Positions 18,137 to 26,280 of a stretch of 64,000 nucleotides of DNA are shown one piece after another (position 1 is the first letter of the stretch; every line of letters begins with the position of its first letter). This DNA is from Anaerolineae bacterium (GTDB lineage: Bacteria; Chloroflexota; Anaerolineae; Aggregatilineales; Phototrophicaceae). The translations under genes and the position numbers were made by a program. The stretch covers positions 62,001 to 126,000 of the forward strand of contig JAJEBY010000010.1 in NCBI GenBank assembly GCA_022822305.1, given 5' to 3'. Below the pieces are notes generated by a model. It saw nothing but the letters and a program-made list of their open reading frames with translations, was not told the DNA's origin and searched no databases.

Positions 18137-18522
18137 ACTGTCTGTTAGATACCTCAGCTTTTCTTTGGTATGTATCCGCACACAAAGACTTGAGTTCTCA
18201 GGCTAAGACGATCATAGCCGACTCAAACAATAGTGTTTATTTGAGCCTGGCGAGTATCTGGGAGATTGCGATCAAGTTTCGGGCCGGAAAGCTGGAACTT
18301 GTGCCCCAACCATTTTCAGTATGGATTGACCATGAGTTGGCAAGCAATAGCTTCAGGCTCTTGGATATCAATGTACTTCACTTGAAGCGAATAGCTGAGC
18401 TTCCGCTCATTCATAGAGACCCCTTTGACAGGTTGCTCATAGCCCAATCGCAAGTCGAAGATTTTCCCGTCATATCGAACGATTCCGCATTTGACTCCTA
18501 TGCGGTCCAGCGCCTGTGGTAG
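18133..18522 (+). CDS. PIN-domain ribonuclease toxin (VapC-like)
   Basis: A 129-residue PIN domain. Acidic residues are at D6 (L-L-D-T-S-A-F), the conserved glutamate in S-I-W-E-I-A-I-K, the aspartate in H-R-D-P-F-D-R-L-L-I-A-Q, and late S-N-D-S-A-F. This is the VapC subgroup with the R-D-P-F-D-R motif. It is expected to cleave RNA in a metal-dependent way when not bound by the antitoxin encoded upstream. All catalytic acids are present, so it is likely active. Confidence 0.88.
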   Translation: MNCLLDTSAFLWYVSAHKDLSSQAKTIIADSNNSVYLSLASIWEIAIKFRAGKLELVPQPFSVWIDHELASNSFRLLDINVLHLKRIAELPLIHRDPFDRLLIAQSQVEDFPVISNDSAFDSYAVQRLW

Positions 18523-18537
18523 TCGCCTCGACGTAAC

Positions 18538-20289
18538 ATGAGCCTGTTCATCGTCTTCATATTTGCTGCGGTGCTGCTGGGCGCGGGCGCGATGCTCTCC
18601 CCTGCCTGGCGGACCTCCCAACCGCGCGTGGCGCTGTCCGCGACATTTTGCCTGGCCCTGGTTGTCGGCGGCGCCATATTCTATGCCGAGCTCATCGCCT
18701 GGGACACGCTGGTGGTGGATTATCTGCTCTTCGCGCTGCTGTCCGGCGTGGTGCTGGGTGGTACGCTGTCGACGGCGCAAGCGCGCGCCGAAGCCAAAGG
18801 CGAGCGGCTGGCGGACCGCGACCAAGGCTGGCCCGGTCCGGGCGACTTGCTGTTCTTCGCGCTGGTCGCGGTGTTCATACTGATACCGCTGCTGCACTTG
18901 CCGGCGGCGCTGGGAACCCAAGGGCAGATCGCCGGCATCCACAGTCTCGCCACGCTCTTGGACGAGTCCTTCACATCGCTTTCGCCTTTTCATAGCTCGG
19001 CAACCGTGATCGTGGCGCCGGGACTGCATGCGCTGTCCGCCTACTTGAGTCAGCAATTGGGACAATCCATCCCGTTGATCCAGCTCAGCGTCACGGCTGT
19101 GGTCGTCTTTCTGTCGATCTGGCTGGCTTATGACTTCGGCGCGGAAATCCGTGACAAGGCGCTGGGACGGGCGCTGGCGGTCGCGACCTTGCTTTGTGGC
19201 GGCTTGTTCATCAGTTATCTCGATGGGCATTTCGCCGAACTGCAGGCGCTGCTATTCATGCAGGCCTTTCTGCTCTACGCCGTTCGCGTTCTGCGTCGAT
19301 TCAACCTGGCCGATCTGATCGCCGGCGGCTTGATGATGGGGGCCGTCGTCTATACCAGCCTCACGATGAGCATCATCTTGATGCTCGGATTCGTTTGCGC
19401 CTGCGCGTTGTCTTGGTCGAGGGTCGGCCATGGCATCTCCGGCGGCTCGCGCTGGGGACTGCTGATTGGCTTCCCGTTGGTCGCGCTGCTGGGAACGGCG
19501 CCCTGGCTCATCAACAACGTGCCGCTGATACTTCCCATTTCGCCTTCGCCATACGTCGCCGATATCACCCTGCTGCGGGACATCGTCCTCGGCAACGGCA
19601 TTCTGATCGTGCCGCTGGGGGCTTGGGGAATCGTCATTGCATTTCGCGATAACGCCGTATGCCGATTGCTGAACTGGCTGATGCTCTTATGGTTGCTGCT
19701 GGTGCTTGACCTCTGTTTGACTGGCGTGACCGGGCGCATCTTGCCGCCGTTGGGCGCGTTGGTCAATGCGCCAAATCTGGCGCGTCACGGCGTGATCCTT
19801 CCCTTCAGTTGGTTCGGCGGCATCGCCTTGCTGCATATCTGGAGGTCACTTTTGTCCGAGCGGAGACGGCGGCGACTGCACGCGGCGGCCAAGCCACTGG
19901 CGGCAGTGGCGGCCCTCTTGATTATCGCCTCGGGAATCGCATTCAGGCCGATCGTGGACACACTGCGACCACTGCTGGATTTGCCGGAGGCGACCGTCAG
20001 CCATGACGATGTCGCGGCAATGACCTGGCTCCGCGAGCAAGCGGAGGCGGATGCCCTGCTATTGGCGGCGGACGGCGAGGGCTGGCTGCCGATATTCGCA
20101 GAGCGGCGGGCGGTCGACCTGCGCGCCGTGGCGTATTTCGAGTGGGAAGCGATTACCGCCGCTGATGCGCCGCATGAAATTGATTATGTCTTTCAGCCGA
20201 GCACGGGCGCGCCGTTGCCTGATCTACCGCTGCGGCTGGTCTTCGAGCAGGGCGGTGCGCGGGTTTACGAGGTAAACGTGGGCCGCTGA
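18538..20289 (+). CDS. Polytopic membrane protein, function unknown
   Basis: A 583-residue protein with about 12 hydrophobic helices covering residues 1-470, then a soluble C-terminal domain of roughly 100 residues (A-A-M-T-W-L-R-E-Q-A). The overall plan, many helices and a small C-terminal domain, resembles GT-C-fold glycosyltransferases or O-antigen-type proteins. However, no catalytic D/E motif could be assigned to the first loop, so I do not claim the activity. It starts 15 bases after the PIN gene, but that closeness is probably coincidental. Confidence 0.7.
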   Translation: MSLFIVFIFAAVLLGAGAMLSPAWRTSQPRVALSATFCLALVVGGAIFYAELIAWDTLVVDYLLFALLSGVVLGGTLSTAQARAEAKGERLADRDQGWPGPGDLLFFALVAVFILIPLLHLPAALGTQGQIAGIHSLATLLDESFTSLSPFHSSATVIVAPGLHALSAYLSQQLGQSIPLIQLSVTAVVVFLSIWLAYDFGAEIRDKALGRALAVATLLCGGLFISYLDGHFAELQALLFMQAFLLYAVRVLRRFNLADLIAGGLMMGAVVYTSLTMSIILMLGFVCACALSWSRVGHGISGGSRWGLLIGFPLVALLGTAPWLINNVPLILPISPSPYVADITLLRDIVLGNGILIVPLGAWGIVIAFRDNAVCRLLNWLMLLWLLLVLDLCLTGVTGRILPPLGALVNAPNLARHGVILPFSWFGGIALLHIWRSLLSERRRRRLHAAAKPLAAVAALLIIASGIAFRPIVDTLRPLLDLPEATVSHDDVAAMTWLREQAEADALLLAADGEGWLPIFAERRAVDLRAVAYFEWEAITAADAPHEIDYVFQPSTGAPLPDLPLRLVFEQGGARVYEVNVGR

Positions 20290-20375
20290 CGCGCCGCGCT
20301 GCGCCGTTCCGCATCCGCTGCGGCGAAACAGGATGCCAACCATCACTTGTTGATGTCAAATGAGGAGAAACCGAC

Positions 20376-21224
20376 ATGCCCAAAAGAAAAGTCGTCGTCA
20401 CCGGCGCCAGCGGAACCATCGCCGGAGTGCTGCTGCCGGCGCTGCGCGAGCGCTATGACTTGACCCTGCTCGACGCGCGAGAGACGGATCGGGACGGCAA
20501 AGCGGTCGCCGGCGTGCAGATCGTAAATCTGCTTGACCAAGATCGAGACAGCTATCGACGCTACTTTGCCGGCGCCGATGCGGTGGCGCACTGCGCCTAT
20601 TACCGCGTCGACGATCAAGGCGAAGACGCCCGCTTTGCTTCCGAGCTGGAGAACCTGCAGCTGACCTATAATGTCTATCAAGCGGCTTGGGAAGCGCGCG
20701 TGCGACGCCTGGTTGCGGCCAGCACTAATCACGCCGCTGACTTCTACGAGCCGTATGCGCTCGACGGCGAATCGCCCATGGTGACGCCGGATATGAATGC
20801 CTCGGACAATTGGTACGGCTGGGGCAAGATCGCCTTCGAGCAAATCGGTCAAGTCTTCGCCAGCGGAGTCACACATGGCGGACGACCATTAGAGAATGTG
20901 CAGATTCGCATCGGTGGCCCGCGCGAGACTGACGTGGAGGACGCTCCGCTCGGGGACCTGCGTCGGATGCGCCGCGCGCTCGCCGTGTACATCAGCCAGC
21001 GTGACATGTCTCAATTGTTCATCAAGAGCATCGAAACCGAAGATATCCGCGACGACTTTGGCGTGCCGTTTCAGATATTTTATGGCATCAGCGCCAATCC
21101 CCATGCCATCTGGAGCATCGCTAACGCGCGCGGAACCATCGGATACGCCCCACAAGACAATGCCGAGGAGCGCTTTTTTGAAGCTATCCAGGCGCACATG
21201 AGAGCGGCCGGCATCACGGGCTGA
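20376..21224 (+). CDS. NAD-dependent epimerase/dehydratase family protein (uronate dehydrogenase-like)
   Basis: A 282-residue short-chain dehydrogenase. The NAD loop is T-G-A-S-G-T-I-A-G (9-17) and the catalytic pair is Y147 and K151 in Y-G-W-G-K. The segment A-A-S-T-N-H-A and the length resemble uronate dehydrogenase-type SDRs, which oxidise galacturonate or glucuronate, but the substrate is not certain. GAGGAG lies before the ATG. The convergent aminotransferase gene begins 17 bases after its stop. Confidence 0.82.
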   Translation: MPKRKVVVTGASGTIAGVLLPALRERYDLTLLDARETDRDGKAVAGVQIVNLLDQDRDSYRRYFAGADAVAHCAYYRVDDQGEDARFASELENLQLTYNVYQAAWEARVRRLVAASTNHAADFYEPYALDGESPMVTPDMNASDNWYGWGKIAFEQIGQVFASGVTHGGRPLENVQIRIGGPRETDVEDAPLGDLRRMRRALAVYISQRDMSQLFIKSIETEDIRDDFGVPFQIFYGISANPHAIWSIANARGTIGYAPQDNAEERFFEAIQAHMRAAGITG

Positions 21225-21241
21225 AGCGGCGTCCCCACGGT

Positions 21242-22630
21242 CTACTGCAGCAGGCGCGGCGCCGCCTCGCGGAAGTAGGGACGCAGCGTATCCAGCGACG
21301 CTTCGATGGCTTCCAGCGCCCGATCGATATCCGAGGCTTGTGTCGGCGTGGAGATGTTGAACATGCAGCGCGTGCTGCTATGCAGGCCTCGATTCAACAT
21401 TTCCAAATGCAGCAGCTCGGCTGATTTGCCGATGTCTTGGTTGGCGCGCCGCACATCGCTGAGGGTAACGATCGGCTCGTCGGACCACTGGATTTGCTGC
21501 AGAGAGCCGTAGCCGAGGCAGCGTATGCGGATGCCCAGCCCCATACATATCTGATTGATCCCGTCTTGCAGTCGCTGTCCCAAGCCGTTGATACGGTCGA
21601 TGGCCGCCTGATCGAGTTTTCGCATGGCGGCCAGTCCCGCGATCATGGTGATGTTGTTGCCGTTGAAAGTCCCGCTGTGCTGTATGAAATCGGGATACAG
21701 ATCCTGGTCGAAATGATCCATGATGGCTTTCTTGCCGCCAAAAGCGCCGATGGGAAAGCCGCCGCCAATGAACTTGGCCACGGCGGTCATATCCGGCGCG
21801 ATGCCATCAATTTTCTGCATGCCGCCGCTGCTGACGCGCAGCGAGACAATCTCGTCCAGAAGCAGCAGAATATCGTAGCGCTCCGTCAGCTCGCGCAGTC
21901 CGCGCAGATAACCCGGCGCCGGGGGAATCATCCCGCCCGAATTGGGTATCGGCTCGACGATGAGCGCGGCGATGCGCTGATGATGTTCGCGCAGCACGGA
22001 TTCGGTGTAGCTGAGATCGTTGAACGGGACGACCATGACCGCATTCAAAACGGCGTCCGGCACGCCACGTCCCTCCAATCTGGCTTGTGGCCGGTTGCCG
22101 TTTTCCATGTCCGCGCTGACGCTGACTTTGACGAAGTCGTGCGCGCCGTGATAGCCGCCGTCTATCTTGACGATGATATCGCGTCCGGTATAGGCGCGGG
22201 CCGCGCGCATCATCATCATGGTGGCCTCGGTGCCGGAATTGGTGAAGCGCAGCAGATCCACGCCGGGAATGCGCTCGATCAACAGCTTGGCCAGTTCCAC
22301 TTGCGGCCCCGTCGCCGATCCGAAGACCGTGCCACGCATGAGCTGATCCGCCGCGTCTTCCACGATTGCCGGATTGGCGTGACCGTGAACCAGCGACGTG
22401 AAATTGTTGAGCAGATCAAAATAGCGGTTGCCATCGCAGTCAGTGATCCAGGCGCCCTCTCCCTTGACCATATAGGTGGGGTAGGGTCGATAGTGGGTGG
22501 CCATGCGGGTATCGCCAGAGGGCAAGTATTGCCGAGCGATTTCGTGCTGCTTCCGCGACTTGGGCGTTCGCTGCCGATAGCGGTTCAATACATCGTTTGC
22601 TACATCCTCAGCGCTGCGCGTGACGATCAT
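21242..22630 (-). CDS. Class III PLP-dependent aminotransferase (HemL-like)
   Basis: A 462-residue fold-type I enzyme. Seen: N-S-G-T-E-A-T-M-M-M-M-R-A-A-R-A (phosphate-binding loop), the L-L-D-E-I-V region (D binding the pyridine nitrogen), the PLP lysine K286 in V-A-K-F-I-G-G-G-F-P-I-G-A-F-G-G, and H-S-G-T-F-N-G-N-N. The glycine-rich lysine motif is that of glutamate-1-semialdehyde aminomutase relatives, but no haem genes are nearby and many such homologues are ordinary aminotransferases. The substrate is open. A GAGAG-like site precedes the ATG. Confidence 0.85.
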   Translation of the reverse strand: MIVTRSAEDVANDVLNRYRQRTPKSRKQHEIARQYLPSGDTRMATHYRPYPTYMVKGEGAWITDCDGNRYFDLLNNFTSLVHGHANPAIVEDAADQLMRGTVFGSATGPQVELAKLLIERIPGVDLLRFTNSGTEATMMMMRAARAYTGRDIIVKIDGGYHGAHDFVKVSVSADMENGNRPQARLEGRGVPDAVLNAVMVVPFNDLSYTESVLREHHQRIAALIVEPIPNSGGMIPPAPGYLRGLRELTERYDILLLLDEIVSLRVSSGGMQKIDGIAPDMTAVAKFIGGGFPIGAFGGKKAIMDHFDQDLYPDFIQHSGTFNGNNITMIAGLAAMRKLDQAAIDRINGLGQRLQDGINQICMGLGIRIRCLGYGSLQQIQWSDEPIVTLSDVRRANQDIGKSAELLHLEMLNRGLHSSTRCMFNISTPTQASDIDRALEAIEASLDTLRPYFREAAPRLLQ

Positions 22631-22884
22631 TTTTCGCTCTCGCTTTCTGACCCGTTACTCGGGGGCATCACGTCCATTCGCATGCGGCCGACCAGGGACT
22701 TCGACAGGCAATGTCGGCTGCGATGCGACCGCATCTGCGGAAGTGTAGCCTTTTTCCCGCCGCAAACCAACAGCGCAGGGTAGGGCAATCGCCGGAAACG
22801 CGGGCTTGATGACCGGATATTATGTCAGAAAATATCCCCTGTCTTATACTAAACATCTATGTGATACCAGCTAACGGAGACAAC

Positions 22885-24294
22885 ATGCGACCTGCAACCT
22901 TGATTACCTTAGCGATATTTTGGCTGACTATCGCCAGCTTGGCGCAATCGGAAAACTTGGCGCTGGATTGGGATCCGGCCCTGAACAGCGTCACCGGCTC
23001 AATTGAACTCACGGGAACGGCAAATCTTCCCGATCAGATGATGTTCTATGTGGAAGCCGCGCAATACGACCCGGCCATGACTGATGCCGTTGCTTGGGGG
23101 CCGGTGGTGCTGCCGCCGACCGCATCTGTCGAGAACGGTGTTTTCGGCGTCTGGCATACCAGCGTTTTCCCCGATGGCTTGTATCAGCTGCGGCTGCACG
23201 CGATTACCAATGCGCAGGAAAGTTTCTATGTCGTGCTGGCGCCGATCGCGGTCAATAACGATGGCGCCGTGAGCAACAGCGAGCCAGTGCAAGTGATTTC
23301 GAGCAACGTGACAGACGCCGAATCTTCAGTTGAAGCGGCCGCTGCGCCCGTGCTTGAAAATCGTTTGCCGCTGCCGGTCGGCGGACACATTAAGCGCTAT
23401 GACGCTGAAACGGAAGCAGCCTTGCGCGCATCCGGAATGACTTGGGTGAAGAAGCAAGTGCAGTATGGCATATCGGATGGCAAAGACCTCATTGAGGCGG
23501 CACACGCCCAGGGCTACAAAGTGCTTCTGGGCGCATTGGGGGACAAGAACCGGCTGGCGGAAGACTTTGATGCCTATGTGGCGGACTTCGCCGAATACGT
23601 CGCCTTCCTGGCGCGGAATGGCGCCGATGCCATCGAAGTCTGGAATGAGCCGAACATCGACCGCGAGTGGCCCAGAGGCCAAGTCCACGGCGCCAATTAC
23701 ACGCGGCTGCTCAAAGCGGCCTACGAAGCGATCAAAGCGGCTAATCCGAATACTATGGTCATCAGCGGCGCCCCGGCGCCAACCGGCTTCTTTGGCGGCC
23801 TCTGCCAGTCCGGCGGCTGCGATGATCATGTATTCATGCAGCAGATGGCCAGCGCCGGCGCGGCGGACTACGCGGATTGCATCGGCGCGCATTACAACGA
23901 GGGCATCATCCCGCCCATCCAGCAAGGCGGCGATCCGCGCGACAATTATCAGACGCGCTATCTGCCCCTGATGCTGCAGCGCGTGGCCTGGGCTTTCCGC
24001 AATTCCGACATCCCCATGTGTATGACGGAGATGGGATATCTATCGCCGGAGGGCTACGGTCCCTTGCCGGGCAACTTTGCCTGGGCGGCCGGCACATCAG
24101 TACGGGAGCAAGCGCAATGGCTGGCGCAGGCGATTCAGATCTCCGCTAACTTTGAGGACATGCCGGTTGAAATGGTCATCGTCTGGAATATCGATTTCGA
24201 CACCTACGATGCTGATCCGCAAGCGGGTTACGCCATCATCCGCGCCGATGGCAGCTGCCCGGCCTGCGAGACTATCGCTGCCTTGCAGAGGTGA
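22885..24294 (+). CDS. Secreted glycoside-hydrolase-like (TIM-barrel) protein
   Basis: A 469-residue exported protein. Signal peptide (1-20), an N-terminal beta-rich domain (about 25-150; G-S-I-E-L-T-G-T-A), then a TIM-barrel with E-V-W-N-E-P-N-I-D (candidate acid/base Glu) and late C-M-T-E-M-G-Y (candidate nucleophile Glu). The W-N-E-P signature places it in clan GH-A, perhaps near GH39 or GH5; the exact family is unresolved. GGAGACAAC precedes the ATG at 22885. A TATACT at 22845 may be its -10 box. Two small membrane-protein genes follow closely. Confidence 0.78.
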   Translation: MRPATLITLAIFWLTIASLAQSENLALDWDPALNSVTGSIELTGTANLPDQMMFYVEAAQYDPAMTDAVAWGPVVLPPTASVENGVFGVWHTSVFPDGLYQLRLHAITNAQESFYVVLAPIAVNNDGAVSNSEPVQVISSNVTDAESSVEAAAAPVLENRLPLPVGGHIKRYDAETEAALRASGMTWVKKQVQYGISDGKDLIEAAHAQGYKVLLGALGDKNRLAEDFDAYVADFAEYVAFLARNGADAIEVWNEPNIDREWPRGQVHGANYTRLLKAAYEAIKAANPNTMVISGAPAPTGFFGGLCQSGGCDDHVFMQQMASAGAADYADCIGAHYNEGIIPPIQQGGDPRDNYQTRYLPLMLQRVAWAFRNSDIPMCMTEMGYLSPEGYGPLPGNFAWAAGTSVREQAQWLAQAIQISANFEDMPVEMVIVWNIDFDTYDADPQAGYAIIRADGSCPACETIAALQR

Positions 24295-24303
24295 TGACGT
24301 TTG

Positions 24304-24684
24304 ATGCGACGCGCGCTGCGGTCCCTCCTGCTGGGCTTGATCATTGGCACCGTCATCGGCCTGTATCTGGGTTGGGTGGAGTATCCCCAGCGGCCCTACC
24401 GCAGCGACATATCGGAGTTGGCGCAATCGTATCGCGATGACTATCTGGTGATGATCGCCGCCGGTTACAGCGCCGATGGCGATCTATCGGGCGCTCTCGC
24501 GCGTCTGGGTTATCTCGACGTCGACGACATCGCGGTTTATGTGCAGCGCCAGACCGAGCGCGTCATCAGCACGGCCGCGCGCGATATTCGCGATATTCGT
24601 TTACTGGTCGCATTGGCCGGCGCGATGCGGCGGCTGACCCCGGTCATGGAACCCTTTCTGGATTTGAGCGGGGACCAGCCCTGA
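24304..24684 (+). CDS. Small membrane-anchored protein, paralogue of next gene's N-terminal part
   Basis: A 126-residue protein: an N-terminal membrane helix (about 6-22), then a helical region with R-S-D-I-S-E-L-A-Q-S-Y-R-D-D-Y-L-V-M-I-A-A-G-Y. The order helix - Y-R-D-D-Y-L-V-x-I-A - G-D-L-x-x-A-L-x-x-L is repeated in the next gene (H-R-N-H-Y-L-V-A-I-A - G-D-L-H-A-A-L-R-K-L), so the two are paralogous. It begins ten bases after the glycosidase stop and overlaps the next gene by one base, so all three are likely one operon. The function is unknown. Confidence 0.75.
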   Translation: MRRALRSLLLGLIIGTVIGLYLGWVEYPQRPYRSDISELAQSYRDDYLVMIAAGYSADGDLSGALARLGYLDVDDIAVYVQRQTERVISTAARDIRDIRLLVALAGAMRRLTPVMEPFLDLSGDQP

Positions 24685-25604
24685 TGGCGCGCGATCGACC
24701 GCCGCTGCCCGCGCCACCCCTGGCTGATCAACCCGCAAAGCCATCAGCATCGTTCGTCTCGGTCTGGTTGATCGCCCTGGGATTGATCGCCGGCCTGTTA
24801 CTTGGACTGGCGCTGAGCTGGGCGCTGGGTCCGCCGCCCGAGCGCAACACCGAGCCGCATCAGCTGCGCGACGAGCATCGTAATCATTACCTGGTGGCGA
24901 TCGCCCTGGAATATCAGCATAGCGGAGACTTGCACGCGGCCTTGCGCAAGCTGATCGCGTTGCGCCCGGGCCAGGATCCCTTGCAAGAACTGGCGGACGC
25001 AGCTTGTGCGCTGGCGGGAGAGGGCTATCTCAATAGCGAAAGCGGCCTCCGCGGCTTGCAAGCCGCAGCCCAGCTCTACCGGGCACAGGGACGCAGCGGA
25101 TGCGCCGATGTGCTGCTGCCGGATGAAGATGCCTCCGCGACCGTCGAAGCCACTGAAGCTCCTTTGGCGGATGCCACTGCGCCGCCGGCGCTGCCGACCA
25201 AGACACCACTCAGTCGCCCGCCACAGCCGACCGCCACCCTGCGCGTGGTTGCCACTGCCTTGCCTCAGCGACAGTTTGCTCCGCTGCCCGCGCGCACTTT
25301 CTGTGATCCCGACCTACCCGCGCTGATGGAAGTCTACACAGTGGATTATCTCGGTCGCGGCATACCGGGGCAGATGCTTCGCGTGCGCTGGAGCAACGGC
25401 GAAAATAGCTTCATCAGCGGTCTGAAGCCCGAACGCGGGGACGGCTATGCCGATTTCCAGATGGAAGAGGGCATTGGCTATATCATCGATATGCCGGGCG
25501 CTTCCGCTGCCTTGGGCGCCGAGCTGAGCACGGGCGCGTGCTTCGCGCCAAACGGCAGCCAGTCGTTGAAGTCCTGGCGCGTGACCTTTCGCTCCGATAC
25601 CTAG
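24684..25604 (+). CDS. Membrane-anchored protein with Thr/Pro linker, function unknown
   Basis: A 306-residue protein. Pro-rich cytoplasmic start, one membrane helix (about 27-48), a helical domain paralogous to the preceding protein (about 55-135), a Thr/Pro/Ala-rich linker (about 150-195) and a beta-rich C-terminal domain with F-C-D-P-D-L-P-A-L and a second cysteine near the end. The layout suggests an extracytoplasmic protein tied to the membrane. Its start overlaps the previous stop (TGATG), implying translational coupling. Confidence 0.75.
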   Translation: MARDRPPLPAPPLADQPAKPSASFVSVWLIALGLIAGLLLGLALSWALGPPPERNTEPHQLRDEHRNHYLVAIALEYQHSGDLHAALRKLIALRPGQDPLQELADAACALAGEGYLNSESGLRGLQAAAQLYRAQGRSGCADVLLPDEDASATVEATEAPLADATAPPALPTKTPLSRPPQPTATLRVVATALPQRQFAPLPARTFCDPDLPALMEVYTVDYLGRGIPGQMLRVRWSNGENSFISGLKPERGDGYADFQMEEGIGYIIDMPGASAALGAELSTGACFAPNGSQSLKSWRVTFRSDT

Positions 25605-25688
25605 TCGGCGGCATCAGAATACCGATATATGGCGCAACCTGGCGGTCGCTCGCTCGTATAAGCTACAGGTGAAGAACAGAGGCGTGAG

Positions 25689-26039
25689 ATGGACGAAAAA
25701 GGATCACAGATTGGTACGGGCGTGTTTTTTGTTGGACTGGGACTGCTGTTCCTGACGGGCTGGTGGTGGCCGGGCATCATGTTCGTGATCGCGGCGTCGA
25801 TGTTGACCAGCGCGCAGGCCGCTGGCGAGCGTCTGCAAGATCAGACCGGCGCCTGGTGGCTGATTGGCATTGGCGTGGTATTCGGCGTCCCGGGCTTGAT
25901 CGGCGATGTCGCCGGCGCTTTCTGGGATTTATTCCCGATTATTCTGATCGGCATGGGAATCTTCATGTTATTCGGCGGCAAGTATCGCCCCAATATCAAC
26001 CGCAAGCGCAAAAACGACGACGATATCCACCGCGTCTAG
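25689..26039 (+). CDS. Small membrane protein with four predicted helices
   Basis: A 116-residue protein: G-T-G-V-F-F-V-G-L-G-L-L-F-L, a Trp-rich hairpin W-W-W-P-G-I-M, a further pair near 57-98, then a basic tail ending K-R-K-N-D-D-D. It resembles the small LiaI/LiaF-type transmembrane domains found in many Gram-positive and Chloroflexota genomes, but this is only a topology match. GAGGCGTGAG lies before the ATG. Confidence 0.65.
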   Translation: MDEKGSQIGTGVFFVGLGLLFLTGWWWPGIMFVIAASMLTSAQAAGERLQDQTGAWWLIGIGVVFGVPGLIGDVAGAFWDLFPIILIGMGIFMLFGGKYRPNINRKRKNDDDIHRV

Positions 26040-26142
26040 CGCCGCCCATCTGCAGCGGACCCGCGCGCTCGTGGGTGAAAAAGGCGCATGGTCTCGTGAG
26101 CGCGCGGCAGGCATGTCGCCACCGCCGAGCGTCCGCGGCGAG

Positions 26143-26170
26143 TTGACAAAACCTTGACGACCGCTATACT
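26143..26170 (+). promoter_or_regulatory. tRNA-Leu promoter
   Basis: A perfect TTGACA (26143-26148), a 16-base spacer and TATACT (26165-26170) ending ten bases before the first base of the tRNA. The position fits transcription starting just before the mature 5' end. Confidence 0.75.
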
Positions 26171-26180
26171 GAATCGCTAA

Positions 26181-26263
26181 GGCGGGATGGTGGAACGGCA
26201 GACACGGGTGCCTTAAAAGCACCTGCCCGGAAGGGCGTGAGGGTTCGATCCCCTCTCCCGCTA
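26181..26263 (+). tRNA. tRNA-Leu (anticodon UAA)
   Basis: The cloverleaf folds completely: acceptor GGCGGGA with TCCCGCT (first pair G-U), a three-pair D stem GTG/CAC, anticodon stem GGTGC/GCACC around the seven-base loop CTTAAAA (anticodon TAA), a long variable arm built on CCC/GGG as expected for a class II tRNA, and T stem GAGGG/CCCTC with loop TTCGATC. The discriminator is A. The 3' CCA is not encoded (CAC follows) and must be added by the nucleotidyltransferase. The gene is convergent with the ABC exporter gene. Confidence 0.95.
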
Positions 26264-26280
26264 CACAGCGCAGCGCCCCG

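Noticed and set aside
21437..22783. A 448-codon open frame on the plus strand
   Set aside because: It is antisense to the class III aminotransferase with the PLP lysine motif.
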